The notes: a model not told the origin generated them from the sequence alone. A DNA stretch of 64,000 nt from Roseovarius lutimaris (GCF_900115165.1 NZ_FOVP01000005.1:124001-188000), one strand, 5' to 3'. Numbered from the stretch's first letter, positions 52,247 through 61,961 are shown. Made by a program: numbers and translations.

Positions 52247-54174
52247 TGGAAGAGTTTCTCTTTCAAGCCTCGATCTTTCTTGCAGCCACCGTAATTGCCG
52301 TGCCTCTTGCGGCGCGGCTTGGGCTTGGCTCGGTGCTTGGCTATCTGTTGGCAGGGGTGCTGATCGGACCGGTCTTTGGCCTTGTTGGCGGGCATGAAAC
52401 CGTTGAATTACAGCATGTTGCCGAATTCGGCGTGGTGATGATGCTGTTTCTCATCGGCTTGGAGCTTGAGCCGCGCGCGCTTTGGGATATGCGTCATCGC
52501 CTGTTGGGGCTTGGCGGGTTGCAGATCGGCTTGACCACGCTGGCGATCATGATCGGGGCAAGCCTTTTGGGGCTTGGGTGGAGTGTGGCGCTCGCCATTG
52601 GGCTTATCTTTGCGCTGTCCTCGACGGCGATCGTTCTGCAAACCCTGTCGGAAAAAGGATTGATGCGCACAGGCGGCGGGCGCTCGGCGTTTTCGGTTCT
52701 GTTGACGCAGGATATCGCTGTGATCCCGATGCTGGCGTTCCTGCCGCTTCTGGCGCTGCCGAAAACCGCCGATATGGTGATGGGCGAATTGCTAACGCGC
52801 GACAGTCAGGCCGCCGATCACGCCGCAGTCGGCGCGCATCAGGTCGCGCAATCGCTGATCGCAAGCCTGCCGGGATGGGGCGCCGCTCTGGTCACCATCG
52901 GCGCTGTTGCTGCCGTCATCCTGGCCGGTGTCTACCTCACGCGGCCGATGTTTCGTTTTATCCATGCCGCCCGCCTGCGCGAGATGTACACGGCGCTTGC
53001 CTTGCTGATCGTGGTGTCGATTTCCTTTCTGATGATGCTGGTCGGCCTGTCGCCCGCGCTTGGCGCGTTCCTGGCGGGTGTGGTTCTGGCCAACAGCGAA
53101 TTCCGCCACGAGCTTGAAAGCGATATCGCGCCATTCAAGGGCCTGTTGCTGGGTCTGTTCTTTATCACAGTCGGGGCGGGCATCAATTTCACCATCCTGG
53201 CCGGCGCGCCGTTTCTGGTGCTTGGGCTGGCGCTTGCGGTGATCGTGATAAAGGGCAGCGTTCTGTTTCTTTTGGGCTGGGCCTTTGCGCTGCGCGGGCG
53301 CGATCTGTGGCTGTTCACGCTGAGTCTGGCGCAGGCGGGGGAATTCGGGCTTGTCCTGATCGGCTTTAGCGATCAGCAGAATGTTCTGCCGCAGGGCCTG
53401 AGCGAAACGCTGTTGCTTGTGGTGGCTCTGACCATGCTGATCACGCCGCTTTTGTTCATGCTTTACGACTGGCTGTCAAAACGCATTCAGGAAAGTGGCG
53501 AGGCGCAGGATGCCGATGAAATCGACGCCACTGGCCCGGTGATCATCGCCGGAATCGGGCGTTTTGGCCAGGTGGTAAACCGGCTTGTGCGCTCAAGCGG
53601 GTTTGAAACAGTCGTGCTTGATCATGACCTTAATGCGATTCAACGCATGCGCCGGTTTGGCATCAAGGGGTTCTTTGGCGATCCGACCCGCCCCGATCTC
53701 TTGCATGCCGCCGGCCTGCACGACGCCCGCGTCCTTGTGGCGGCGCTTGATGATCCGGCGGCAACCCTGCGCCTTGTCGCCTTTGCGCGTCGCGAATGCC
53801 CCGATCTTCACATCATCGCGCGGGCGCGCGACCGCACCCATGTGTTTCGCCTCTATCAGGCCGGTGCCAATGACATCGTGCGCGAACTTTTCGATAGCTC
53901 GCTGCGCGCGGGGCGTTATGTGCTTGAAAACATGGGAGTGACCGAATTCGAGGCGGCCGAGCTAGAAAAAACCTTTTATCAGCACGATCGTAAATCGGTG
54001 CGCGAGCTGGCGGCGCTCTGGGATCCGAGTATTCCCACGGTCAACAATGCCGCCTATATCAATCGCGCGCGCGAGCTGGAAAAAGACCTTGAAACCATGT
54101 TGTTGTCACAGATCGAAGAATCCGCCAATCCGGCGCCGCATGACGACACCCCGGCCGGCGGCGCAGAAACCTGA
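52246..54174 (+). CDS. CPA2-family cation:proton antiporter with TrkA-N domain (Kef-like)
   Basis: A 642-residue protein. Twelve or so transmembrane helices fill residues 1-405, including FLIGLELEPRALWDMR near 66-81, the FALSSTAIVLQTLSEKG block and ALGAFLAGVVLANSEFRHELE. A TrkA-N nucleotide-binding domain covers about 425-545 (VIIAGIGRFGQVVNRLVRSSGFETVVLDHD). It exports K+ (or Na+) in exchange for H+, gated by NAD(H) or glutathione adducts. It overlaps the previous stop by one base. Confidence 0.9.
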   Translation: MEEFLFQASIFLAATVIAVPLAARLGLGSVLGYLLAGVLIGPVFGLVGGHETVELQHVAEFGVVMMLFLIGLELEPRALWDMRHRLLGLGGLQIGLTTLAIMIGASLLGLGWSVALAIGLIFALSSTAIVLQTLSEKGLMRTGGGRSAFSVLLTQDIAVIPMLAFLPLLALPKTADMVMGELLTRDSQAADHAAVGAHQVAQSLIASLPGWGAALVTIGAVAAVILAGVYLTRPMFRFIHAARLREMYTALALLIVVSISFLMMLVGLSPALGAFLAGVVLANSEFRHELESDIAPFKGLLLGLFFITVGAGINFTILAGAPFLVLGLALAVIVIKGSVLFLLGWAFALRGRDLWLFTLSLAQAGEFGLVLIGFSDQQNVLPQGLSETLLLVVALTMLITPLLFMLYDWLSKRIQESGEAQDADEIDATGPVIIAGIGRFGQVVNRLVRSSGFETVVLDHDLNAIQRMRRFGIKGFFGDPTRPDLLHAAGLHDARVLVAALDDPAATLRLVAFARRECPDLHIIARARDRTHVFRLYQAGANDIVRELFDSSLRAGRYVLENMGVTEFEAAELEKTFYQHDRKSVRELAALWDPSIPTVNNAAYINRARELEKDLETMLLSQIEESANPAPHDDTPAGGAET

Positions 54175-54321
54175 CGCTTCAGTCGTCATTTTTCGGGCAG
54201 ATGGGCACGGTTTGTGGTGTGACACACCGAAGTCTGCAAAACACGCTGGCAAGATCGCGACAGGCCGGTATATACCTGATCCCAACTCCCGCAGTGACGA
54301 GCAGCCAAAGGGATAGGGCCG

Positions 54322-54798
54322 ATGCGCCTTCAGGCCATACCGCAACTGCCGCTTGCCCTGCCAGCGGCCACAAAGACCGAAGTGCGCACGCAATTTGCGG
54401 CACTTTGTTATCGCATGGTCCGCAACAAGCCTGAAATCCTGTTGATCACAAGCCGTGGATCGGGGCGCTGGATCGTGCCCAAGGGCTGGCCGATGGCGGG
54501 CAAAACCCCTGCCGAAATCGCCGAGCTTGAGGCCTGGGAAGAGGCCGGCGTGCGCGGTCGCGCCTATGAACACTGCCTTGGCGCCTATTCCTACACCAAG
54601 GCAATCGGGCCAGAGCGCGGGTTGCCCTGTCTTGCGATGGTCTATCCGGTGCGGGTCAAAACGCTTGCCGGGAAATTCCCTGAGGCCGGACAGCGCAAAC
54701 ACAAATGGCTGCGCCCGAAAAAGGCCGCCGCCCGCGTCGATGAGCCGGAACTTGCACATATCATCCGGGTGTTCGATCCGCACAGGTTGGGCCTTTAA
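54322..54798 (+). CDS. NUDIX hydrolase
   Basis: A 158-residue NUDIX protein. The Nudix box is GWPMAGKTPAEIAELEAWEE followed by AGVRG (residues about 56-80), with the EAWEEAG core intact. The RSRGSGRWIVPKG-type start of the domain is seen as TSRGSGRWIVPKGW. It probably hydrolyses a nucleoside diphosphate derivative, possibly of the diadenosine or diphosphoinositol-phosphate group; specificity is open. It is transcribed with DUF1178 downstream. Confidence 0.85.
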   Translation: MRLQAIPQLPLALPAATKTEVRTQFAALCYRMVRNKPEILLITSRGSGRWIVPKGWPMAGKTPAEIAELEAWEEAGVRGRAYEHCLGAYSYTKAIGPERGLPCLAMVYPVRVKTLAGKFPEAGQRKHKWLRPKKAAARVDEPELAHIIRVFDPHRLGL

Positions 54799-54867
54799 GC
54801 TGCGCTTGCGCCTTGATCTTTGCCCGCCCACGCGTAAGTATCAATCGTATTGCATCTGGACTGGGAC

Positions 54868-55320
54868 ATGATTCAATTCAGCCTGAAATGCGCCGGGAAT
54901 CACCGCTTTGACAGCTGGTTCCAATCGGCCGAAGCCTTTGAGAAACTGCAAGCGCGCGGCATGGTGACCTGTGCTGTTTGCGGCTCTGATGATGTGGAAA
55001 AGGCCCTTATGGCGCCGCGTGTGCGGGCCAGCCGGGCGTGTGCGCAAGACCCGGACACGCCGACCGCACCAGAAAGCGGCGCCCTGGGCACCCCGGCAAG
55101 CCCCGCAGAAAAGGCCATGACCGAGCTGCGCCGCCGGATCGAGGAAAACTCGGAATATGTTGGCGGCAATTTTGCGCGCGAAGCGCGCGACATGCACGAC
55201 GGCATCACCCCCGAGCGCGCGATTTATGGCGAGGCGCGGCCCGAAGAGGCGCGCAAACTTGTCGAAGAGGGCGTGCCCGTCGCCCCGCTGCCGTTCATTC
55301 CGGGGCGCAAATCAAACTGA
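54868..55320 (+). CDS. DUF1178 family protein
   Basis: A 150-residue protein of the alphaproteobacterial/betaproteobacterial DUF1178 family. MIQFSLKCAGNHRFDSWFQS at the start and CAVCGSDDVEKALMAPRV give a CxxC zinc-ribbon-like N-terminus. A central low-complexity linker separates it from the conserved ending ARDMHDGITPERAIYGEARP and VPVAPLPFIP. The function is unknown. The start at MIQFSLKC is the family start; an upstream in-frame codon is not accepted. Confidence 0.88.
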   Translation: MIQFSLKCAGNHRFDSWFQSAEAFEKLQARGMVTCAVCGSDDVEKALMAPRVRASRACAQDPDTPTAPESGALGTPASPAEKAMTELRRRIEENSEYVGGNFAREARDMHDGITPERAIYGEARPEEARKLVEEGVPVAPLPFIPGRKSN

Positions 55321-55341
55321 TCCCAACCTGAAAGGTTTTTC

Positions 55342-55989
55342 ATGCATATCGTCATCACAGGCGCGAACCGCGGCATCGGAAAGACGCTGGCCGACAGCTA
55401 TCGCGCGGCAGGGCACCGGGTGACCGGCACCGCACGCCAGCCCTCGGGCGATCTGATCGCGCTCGATGTGACCGATCCGACCGCGCATCACGCGATGGCA
55501 CAGCAGATCGGCGATCAGCCGGTCGATCTTTTGATCTGCAACGCCGGAGTCTATCCCGACAAGCACGAAACCCTCGAAGATGGCTACCCGGCCTCAATGT
55601 GGGCACAGGCGTTTGCCACCAATGTGACCGGCGTTTTCCTGAGCATTCAGACACTCCTGCCGCGGATCAAGGCGGCAAAGGCGGGCAAGATCGCGGTGAT
55701 CTCAAGCCAGATGGCAAGCGACACCCTCGCCCCTGGCGGCAGCTATATCTACCGCGCGTCAAAGGCGGCGGCGCTTAATCTCGGGCGCAACCTGTCGGTT
55801 GATCTGGCGCCCAAGGGTATTGCCGTTGGCATCTATCATCCCGGCTGGGTGCGCACCGACATGGGCGGAGACGCCGCTGCCATTTCGGTGGAAGAGGCCG
55901 CCGAGGGGCTGATCGCGCGGTTTGTAGAGCTTGACCTTGCAAGCACCGGATGTTTTCGCACCTATGACGGGCAAGACCACGTGTTTTAG
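55342..55989 (+). CDS. Short-chain dehydrogenase/reductase
   Basis: A 215-residue classical SDR. The dinucleotide motif is TGANRGIGKTLAD (residues 5-17), NAGVYPD is near 64, and the catalytic Ser-Tyr-Lys are in ISSQMASDTLAPGGSYIYRASKAAAL. The missing C-terminal extension makes it a short member. The substrate is not known; the closest general type is the carbonyl-reductase/sniffer group. Confidence 0.85.
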   Translation: MHIVITGANRGIGKTLADSYRAAGHRVTGTARQPSGDLIALDVTDPTAHHAMAQQIGDQPVDLLICNAGVYPDKHETLEDGYPASMWAQAFATNVTGVFLSIQTLLPRIKAAKAGKIAVISSQMASDTLAPGGSYIYRASKAAALNLGRNLSVDLAPKGIAVGIYHPGWVRTDMGGDAAAISVEEAAEGLIARFVELDLASTGCFRTYDGQDHVF

Positions 55990-55999
55990 GCAGAGCGCC

Positions 56000-56051
56000 C
56001 ATTTTCTTTCTCCAAAGAAAATGCCCCAGAAAATTCCTCCTAATTTTCTGG
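56000..56051. terminator. Twin AT-rich hairpin element, copy C
   Basis: The first stem pairs 56000-56009 with 56014-56023 (10 bp, loop CTCC). The second pairs 56026-56035 with 56042-56051 (10 bp, loop CCTCCT). The element follows the SDR stop and precedes lysC. The second loop is complementary to a Shine-Dalgarno AGGAGG. Otherwise the design matches copies A and B. Confidence 0.6.
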
Positions 56052-56139
56052 TCTGTTTCGCCCTGCGACACCTGCCCTCTTGCGCCGCGCCCTGCCCGCG
56101 CGTAAACCGCGCGCGACAAACCGGCTCAGGACATAGATC

Positions 56140-57378
56140 ATGCCCGTTCTCGTTATGAAATTCGGTGGCACCTCGGTTGCCACCCTGGACCGTATCCGCC
56201 GCGCCGCAAAGCGCGTTGGCGTGGAAGTGGCCAAAGGCTATGACGTGATTGTCATTGTCTCGGCGATGTCGGGCAAAACCAACGAGCTTGTCGGTTGGGT
56301 CAGTGAAATTTCGCCGCTTTATGATGCGCGTGAATATGATGCGGTGGTAAGTTCCGGCGAGAATATCACCGCCGGGCTCATGGCGCTGACGCTTCAGGAA
56401 ATGGATGTGCCCGCGCGCAGCTGGCAGGGCTGGCAAGTGCCGCTCATGACCACCTCGGCGCATTCTTCGGCCCGCATCGAAGAGATCCCCACCGACAACC
56501 TCAACGCCAAGTTCGGCGAAGGCATGCGCGTGGCCGTGGTCGCAGGCTTTCAGGGGATTTCCCCCGAGGGGCGCATCACCACGCTTGGGCGGGGCGGATC
56601 GGATACCACCGCCGTGGCCTTTGCCGCCGCCTTTGGCGCCGAACGGTGTGATATCTATACCGATGTCGATGGTGTCTATACCACCGACCCTCGGATCAGC
56701 TCCAAGGCGCGCAAGCTTGAAAAGATCGCCTTCGAGGAAATGCTAGAACTGGCATCGCTCGGGGCCAAGGTGCTTCAGACCCGCTCGGTCGAACTGGCGA
56801 TGCGGTACAATGTCCGGCTGCGGGTTCTCAGCAGCTTTGAGGAGCAATCAGACGACGCAGGAACCCTGGTCTGCGCCGAGGAGGAAATCATGGAATCAAA
56901 TGTCGTCAGTGGCATCGCCTATTCGCGAGACGAGGCAAAGATGACCCTTATTTCTGTCGCCGACCGCCCCGGCATCGCCGCCGCGATCTTTGGTCCGCTG
57001 TCAGAGGCGGGGGTGAATGTCGATATGATCATTCAGAACATCGCCGAAGAGGGCCGCACAGACATGACCTTTTCGTGCCCCACCGATCAGGTCAAGCGCG
57101 CCGAAAAGGGCCTGCAAGAGGCCAAGGAAAAGGGCGAGATCAACTATCACGATCTGGTCGCAGACACCGATGTGGCCAAGATCTCCGCCGTCGGCATCGG
57201 CATGCGCAGCCAATCGGGCGTGGCCGCCAAGATGTTCAAGACGCTGTCCGATGAAGGTGTGAACATCAAGGTCATTGCAACCTCAGAGATCAAGATTTCT
57301 GTGCTGGTCGACCGGAAATACATGGAACTCGCGGTCCAAGCCCTGCATGATGCCTTTGAACTGGATAAAACGGCCTGA
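56140..57378 (+). CDS. lysC: Aspartate kinase
   Basis: A 412-residue aspartokinase catalysing the first step from aspartate to lysine, threonine and methionine. The kinase domain starts VMKFGGTSVATLDRIRR (residues 5-21) and holds GRGGSDTTAVAFAAAF near 156 and DVDGVYTTDPRI near 180. Two ACT domains (about 268-340 and 345-410) form the feedback-inhibition unit. It precedes ptsP, the usual order in this group. Confidence 0.96.
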   Translation: MPVLVMKFGGTSVATLDRIRRAAKRVGVEVAKGYDVIVIVSAMSGKTNELVGWVSEISPLYDAREYDAVVSSGENITAGLMALTLQEMDVPARSWQGWQVPLMTTSAHSSARIEEIPTDNLNAKFGEGMRVAVVAGFQGISPEGRITTLGRGGSDTTAVAFAAAFGAERCDIYTDVDGVYTTDPRISSKARKLEKIAFEEMLELASLGAKVLQTRSVELAMRYNVRLRVLSSFEEQSDDAGTLVCAEEEIMESNVVSGIAYSRDEAKMTLISVADRPGIAAAIFGPLSEAGVNVDMIIQNIAEEGRTDMTFSCPTDQVKRAEKGLQEAKEKGEINYHDLVADTDVAKISAVGIGMRSQSGVAAKMFKTLSDEGVNIKVIATSEIKISVLVDRKYMELAVQALHDAFELDKTA

Positions 57379-57453
57379 TCCTGTTTTCTGTCCAATAAGG
57401 GGCGGCAAGGGCCGGGCCAGGATCTGAAACCGCGCCCGGGGTGCAATGCTGCC

Positions 57454-59694
57454 ATGACCAACACTTTCAAGACCGACAGCCGTCAAATGCTGGGGCGTCT
57501 GCGTGGCGTCATGGCCGAAGATGCCGCAGGTCAGGCGCGGCTGGATCAGATCACCCGCCTGATTGCCGAGGAAATGCGCACCGAAGTCTGCTCGATCTAT
57601 CTGTTTCGCGACGAGGACACGCTGGAGCTTTGCGCCACAGAGGGGCTTAACCCGCAGGCGGTTCACGAAACCCGCCTCAAGCTTGGCGAGGGCCTTGTGG
57701 GGCGCGTCGCACGCACCGGCGAAGTTGTGAACACCGAGGATGCGCCCTCAAGCAAGGGCTTTCGCTTCATGCCGGAAACCGGCGAAGAGGCCTATTCGTC
57801 CTTCATGGGTGTTCCGATCCAGCGGCTTGGTGAAAAGCTTGGCGTGCTGGTGGTGCAATCCAAGAAATCGCGGCTGTTTTCGGATGAAGAGGTCTATGCC
57901 GTCGAGGTGGTCGCCATGGTACTGGCCGAAATGGCAGAACTGGGCGCCTTTGCTGGTGAAGGCGCGGCGATGTCGGCGCGCCACCAACAGGCCAAGCTGA
58001 TTCGCGGCACAACCGTACAGGAAGGCACCGCGCAGGGGCATGTCTGGCTCCATGAACCGCGCGTCGTCGTCACCAACCTGATTGCCGAAGACCCGGCGCG
58101 CGAGCTTGAGCGTCTGCACGAGGCGGTCGAGACGCTGCGCGTCGGCGTTGACCGGATGCTGTCTACCGCCCGGGGCGACAAGGACCAGCTTGAGGTGCTC
58201 GAAGCTTACCGCATGTTCGCCAATTCAAAGGGCTGGATGCGCCGGATGGAAGAGGACATCGACAGCGGCCTGTCCGCCGAGGCCGCCGTCGAGAAGGAAC
58301 AATCCGCGGCGCGCGCGCGGATGAACCAGGTCAGCGATGCCTACCTGCGTGATCGTCTCCACGATCTTGATGATCTCTCCAACCGGCTTTTGCGGATTCT
58401 GACCGGGCAGGGCCGCGAAACCGGCGCCGAGATGCCGCCCGACCCGATCCTGATTGCCCGCAATATCGGCCCGGCCGAGCTTTTGGATTATGGTCGCTCT
58501 CTCAAGGGAATCGTGCTCGAAGAGGGCTCTGTCGGCAGCCACGCCGCGATTGTGGCGCGGGCTTTGGCCATTCCGCTTGTGATCCATGCCTCGCACATCG
58601 CCACCGAGGCGCTGAACGGCGATCTTATTCTGGTCGATGGCGATCAGGGGCTGGCGCATCTGCGGCCCGACGATGCGATCGTTGCGGCCTTTCGTGACAA
58701 GATGGCGATGCAGGCGCAGGCGCAGGAACGCTATGCCTCGATCCGTGACAAACCGGCCGATACGCTCTGTGGTCAACACATCAAGCTCAAGATGAATGCC
58801 GGTCTGATGGCCGATCTGCCCAGCCTTGAGGGTTCGGGCGCCGAAGGCGTCGGCCTGTTTCGCACCGAGCTTCAGTTCCTGATCCGAAGCCATATGCCCA
58901 AGCGGGCCGAACTGTCCGAGCTTTATTCGCGGGTGATGGACGCCGCCAAGGATCAGCGCGTGGTGTTTCGCACGCTTGATATCGGGTCGGACAAGGTGCT
59001 GCCTTACATGAAGGCTGAGGATGAGCCAAACCCGGCCATGGGCTGGCGTGCGATCCGCGTCGGATTGGATAAACCGGGTGTCATGCGCATGCAGCTTCAG
59101 GCGCTTATCCGGGGCGCCAAGGGGCGGCATCTGTCGATCATGTTCCCCTTCGTGGCACAGCGCAGCGAATTCACCGCCGCGCGCGCCGAGATGGACAAGG
59201 CGCTTGAACGCGAGCGCATTCTTGGCCACCCCCAACCTGCCTCGATCGAGGTGGGGGCGATGTTGGAAACCCCCTCGCTGGCCTTTGCGCCGGATGATTT
59301 CTATCGCGAGGTCGATTTTATCTCGGTCGGCGGCAATGATCTTAAACAGTTCTTCTTTGCCGCTGACCGCGAAAACGAACGGGTGCGCAAACGCTATGAC
59401 ACCCTCAACGTCAGCTTTCTGAACTTCCTCGAAGGCATCGTCTATCGCTGCGCCACCACCGGCACCCCGCTTAGTTTTTGTGGCGAGGATGCCGGCCGCC
59501 CGGTCGAGGCCGCTTGTCTTGCCGCCATCGGGTTTCGCACGCTGTCGATGCGCCCGGCCTCGATCGGGCCGGTCAAAAGCCTGCTGCGGCGGCTTGATCT
59601 GCGCGAATTGCGCGATGTCATCCACTCTGAGCGCGACAGCGGCGCCGAAACGGTGCGCGGCGCGGTGATGGAGCATCTGCGCGGCAAGTTCTGA
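57454..59694 (+). CDS. ptsP: Nitrogen PTS enzyme I (phosphoenolpyruvate-protein phosphotransferase)
   Basis: A 746-residue EI-Ntr. The GAF sensor domain covers residues about 18-160. The PTS enzyme I domains follow: the phospho-His is H363 in GSVGSHAAIVARAL, with PEP-binding TELQFLIRS and the C-terminal ICFGEDAGR-type SFCGEDAGRPVEAACLAA. It phosphorylates NPr from PEP and relays nitrogen and potassium status. A glutamine-sensing GAF domain is expected for this class. Confidence 0.95.
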   Translation: MTNTFKTDSRQMLGRLRGVMAEDAAGQARLDQITRLIAEEMRTEVCSIYLFRDEDTLELCATEGLNPQAVHETRLKLGEGLVGRVARTGEVVNTEDAPSSKGFRFMPETGEEAYSSFMGVPIQRLGEKLGVLVVQSKKSRLFSDEEVYAVEVVAMVLAEMAELGAFAGEGAAMSARHQQAKLIRGTTVQEGTAQGHVWLHEPRVVVTNLIAEDPARELERLHEAVETLRVGVDRMLSTARGDKDQLEVLEAYRMFANSKGWMRRMEEDIDSGLSAEAAVEKEQSAARARMNQVSDAYLRDRLHDLDDLSNRLLRILTGQGRETGAEMPPDPILIARNIGPAELLDYGRSLKGIVLEEGSVGSHAAIVARALAIPLVIHASHIATEALNGDLILVDGDQGLAHLRPDDAIVAAFRDKMAMQAQAQERYASIRDKPADTLCGQHIKLKMNAGLMADLPSLEGSGAEGVGLFRTELQFLIRSHMPKRAELSELYSRVMDAAKDQRVVFRTLDIGSDKVLPYMKAEDEPNPAMGWRAIRVGLDKPGVMRMQLQALIRGAKGRHLSIMFPFVAQRSEFTAARAEMDKALERERILGHPQPASIEVGAMLETPSLAFAPDDFYREVDFISVGGNDLKQFFFAADRENERVRKRYDTLNVSFLNFLEGIVYRCATTGTPLSFCGEDAGRPVEAACLAAIGFRTLSMRPASIGPVKSLLRRLDLRELRDVIHSERDSGAETVRGAVMEHLRGKF

Positions 59695-59709
59695 CCCTGC
59701 CGGGTTGTG

Positions 59710-59730
59710 TAGGGTGGGTGAAACCCACGC
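59710..59730. repeat. Short hairpin repeat after ptsP
   Basis: TAGGGTGGGTGAAACCCACG contains GTGGGT-GAA-ACCCAC, a self-complementary unit. Sequences of this kind are scattered in many bacterial genomes as small palindromic repeats. The remaining gap to the ZIP gene is AT-richer and shows no further feature. Confidence 0.4.
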
Positions 59731-59845
59731 TTGCCCCCCAAGGCACCGCCCGTTTCCGCGCCTCTCCTGATGGTACGATTCTGATTTCACTTCTTGCGCT
59801 AACCCTTTATATGGCAAGGAAAATAGCGAAAATCAAAGGTCAGAC

Positions 59846-60628
59846 GTGGAACATTTATCGCCCATCGCGCTTGGTGTCATAGGAAGTCTTGTTGCCGGGA
59901 TGATGACCTCTGTCGGGGCCATTCCCGTGCTTTTGGGCAAAAGCCCGAGCCGCGCGATACGGGATATGTCGCTTGGCTTTGCCGCTGGCGTGATGCTTTC
60001 GGCCTCGTTCTTTTCGCTGATCATTCCCTCGCTCGATGCCGCAACCGAGCAATTTGGCGATGGTGCCCTGCCTGCCGCAATTGCCGTGATCGGCATCCTT
60101 CTTGGAATGGCCGCCGTGGCAGTGTTGAATGAAACCCTGCCGCATGAGCATTTCAATACCGGGCGTGAAGGCCCGGAATCGGCCTCGCTCCGGCGGGTCT
60201 GGCTTTTCATCATCGCAATCACGATCCACAACTTTCCCGAAGGGCTTGCCGTGGGTGTCGGCTTTGGTGCGCACGGACTGTCTGGCGGCATGCCTCTGGC
60301 GATCGGGATCGGGTTGCAAAACATGCCCGAAGGCCTTGCCGTTGCCATAGCACTCCTTGGCGAGGGGTATAGCCGCTGGCGTTCGTTCGGGATTGCGGCG
60401 CTTACCGGGCTTGTCGAACCGGTTGGCGGCCTTCTTGGGGCGGCCATTATTTCGGTGTCAGAGCCATTCCTGCCCTGGGGTCTGGCCTTTGCTGCCGGCG
60501 CGATGCTTTATGTCATCAGCCACGAGATCATCCCCGAAACCCATCGCAGCGGCCATCAGAACAAGGCCACACTCGGCTTTGCCGTCGGGCTTGTGCTGAT
60601 GCTCTTTCTCGATGTCTGGCTGGGATAA
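59846..60628 (+). CDS. ZIP-family metal transporter
   Basis: A 260-residue membrane protein with eight transmembrane helices. TM4 carries HNFPEGLAVGVGFG and TM5 carries GLQNMPEGLAVAIALL, the ZIP metal-binding motifs. It imports Zn2+ or another divalent metal into the cytoplasm and resembles the GufA/ZupT group. It starts with GTG at 59846, eight bases after AAAGGTC. Confidence 0.9.
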   Translation: MEHLSPIALGVIGSLVAGMMTSVGAIPVLLGKSPSRAIRDMSLGFAAGVMLSASFFSLIIPSLDAATEQFGDGALPAAIAVIGILLGMAAVAVLNETLPHEHFNTGREGPESASLRRVWLFIIAITIHNFPEGLAVGVGFGAHGLSGGMPLAIGIGLQNMPEGLAVAIALLGEGYSRWRSFGIAALTGLVEPVGGLLGAAIISVSEPFLPWGLAFAAGAMLYVISHEIIPETHRSGHQNKATLGFAVGLVLMLFLDVWLG

Positions 60629-60639
60629 AACGCCCGGGG

Positions 60640-61434
60640 CTAGCCCCGTTTTAGCGGCAGTTTCTCGACCGCAAGGCGCAACGCCTCAACCATATCGTCG
60701 TGATCGTGCCCGGCATCAATCGCCAGACGGCGCAGGCCGAAATGCACATGCGCCATCTGCTGGTAATAGCTGGTATAGGCGTAATTCGTCGCCGCCCCGG
60801 CCGCTGCCCCCAAGATCGGCACGGTCTGTGCCGCAAGCTTCTGGCCAAGCACCGTGGCAAGCCGTGGTGCCACCCGCGCAATCAACGAGTTGAGCGCCGC
60901 ACCGGTCACCGTGACCCGCGTGCCGATAAAGCCAAGGTCCGCGCCATCGTCGCCCGCCAAAGGCCCCGCCGCGCCAAACACCTCGATCGCCTCAAAACGC
61001 ACGCTTGGCTCGGCGGGATCAAAGCCATGCTCGACCGCCACATCCTGAATGGCGCGCAAAAGCACCGTCGTAGTGACCGGAAGCTCGGCGAGCGCCGTCG
61101 GCAGCCCGCCCATGCCGCCCGCTGCCCCCATCGCCGTCGTCATTGCCCGCGCCATCCAGCCGGGCTGATCGCCGACCACATCGCGCGAGCGATGCGCCAT
61201 GTCCATCGCCCGGTGAAGCGCATTTTCCGTGACTTCCCCCAGACGCATCCGCACCGACACCGGCAAACGATCCAAAAGCCCCTCGGCCTGCCCGCCGACA
61301 AGGTTCAACAGATCAATCGCCGCATTGCCCGCACGCGCATGTCGCCGCGCCAGATCGCGCAACCGCGCGTCGATCTCGGTCGCGTCGATCGGCTTGCCCA
61401 AAAGCTCCATCTTGCTGTCCTGACTGTGCTCCAT
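60640..61434 (-). CDS. EcsC family protein
   Basis: A 264-residue protein of the EcsC family. The conserved core MGGLPTALAELPVTTTVLLR (residues about 107-126) is followed by IQDVAVEHGFDP, and the C-terminal glycine-rich stretch is GAAAGAATNYAYTSYYQQ. It is probably membrane-associated and of unknown function. It is convergent with the ZIP gene. Confidence 0.85.
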   Translation of the reverse strand: MEHSQDSKMELLGKPIDATEIDARLRDLARRHARAGNAAIDLLNLVGGQAEGLLDRLPVSVRMRLGEVTENALHRAMDMAHRSRDVVGDQPGWMARAMTTAMGAAGGMGGLPTALAELPVTTTVLLRAIQDVAVEHGFDPAEPSVRFEAIEVFGAAGPLAGDDGADLGFIGTRVTVTGAALNSLIARVAPRLATVLGQKLAAQTVPILGAAAGAATNYAYTSYYQQMAHVHFGLRRLAIDAGHDHDDMVEALRLAVEKLPLKRG

Positions 61435-61466
61435 GAGGTATGAGATTGCCCCTGTCGACCCCTAAT

Positions 61467-61961
61467 TCAAGCGTAACGTGTGACTTTACCGGTCACATGG
61501 TCCCACGCGCCGGGCTGTAATTCCAGCCCCAGAATCCGCTCGGGGTTGGTGGGGGGCGGCATCTCGACGCCGCTCAACCGCTCAAAGCCAAAGCGCCCGT
61601 AATAGGGTGCGTCCCCCACCAGCATCACCCGCGCCCAGCCTTTTGCCCGCGCGCGCTCAAGCCCGCCCTGGATCAGGTAGCGGCCAAGCCCCTCGCCCTG
61701 ATGGGTCGGATGCACCGCCACCGGCCCCAGCAAAAGCGCTTCAAACCGCCCGATCCGCACCGGCCAAAAGCGGATCGCCCCGGCCAGAATGCCGTCCGGA
61801 TCGCGCGCCACAAGGTTAAGCCCTTCCACCGGCGCCACCCCGTCGCGCAGCCGGTAAGACGACAGGGCCTCACGCCCCGGTGCAAAGCACAGGTCATAGA
61901 GCGCCTCGACCTCCCACCAATCCTGCGCTGTTTCGGGCCGCAGATCGAGCATGCGGGCCAT
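61467..61961 (-). CDS. GNAT-family N-acetyltransferase
   Basis: A 164-residue GNAT protein. The acetyl-CoA pyrophosphate loop is HPTHQGEGLGRYLI (residues about 80-93), followed by VMLVGDAPYYGRFGF, the conserved C-terminal block of the YhbS-like GNAT subgroup. The acceptor is unknown. The start at 61961 (MARMLDLRP) follows AAGGGG; the longer upstream frame is antisense to the flavin reductase and is rejected. Confidence 0.87.
   Translation of the reverse strand: MARMLDLRPETAQDWWEVEALYDLCFAPGREALSSYRLRDGVAPVEGLNLVARDPDGILAGAIRFWPVRIGRFEALLLGPVAVHPTHQGEGLGRYLIQGGLERARAKGWARVMLVGDAPYYGRFGFERLSGVEMPPPTNPERILGLELQPGAWDHVTGKVTRYA

Noticed and set aside
58225-59817. A 530-codon open frame antisense to ptsP
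   Set aside because: Shadow frame; no domain and no ribosome-binding site.
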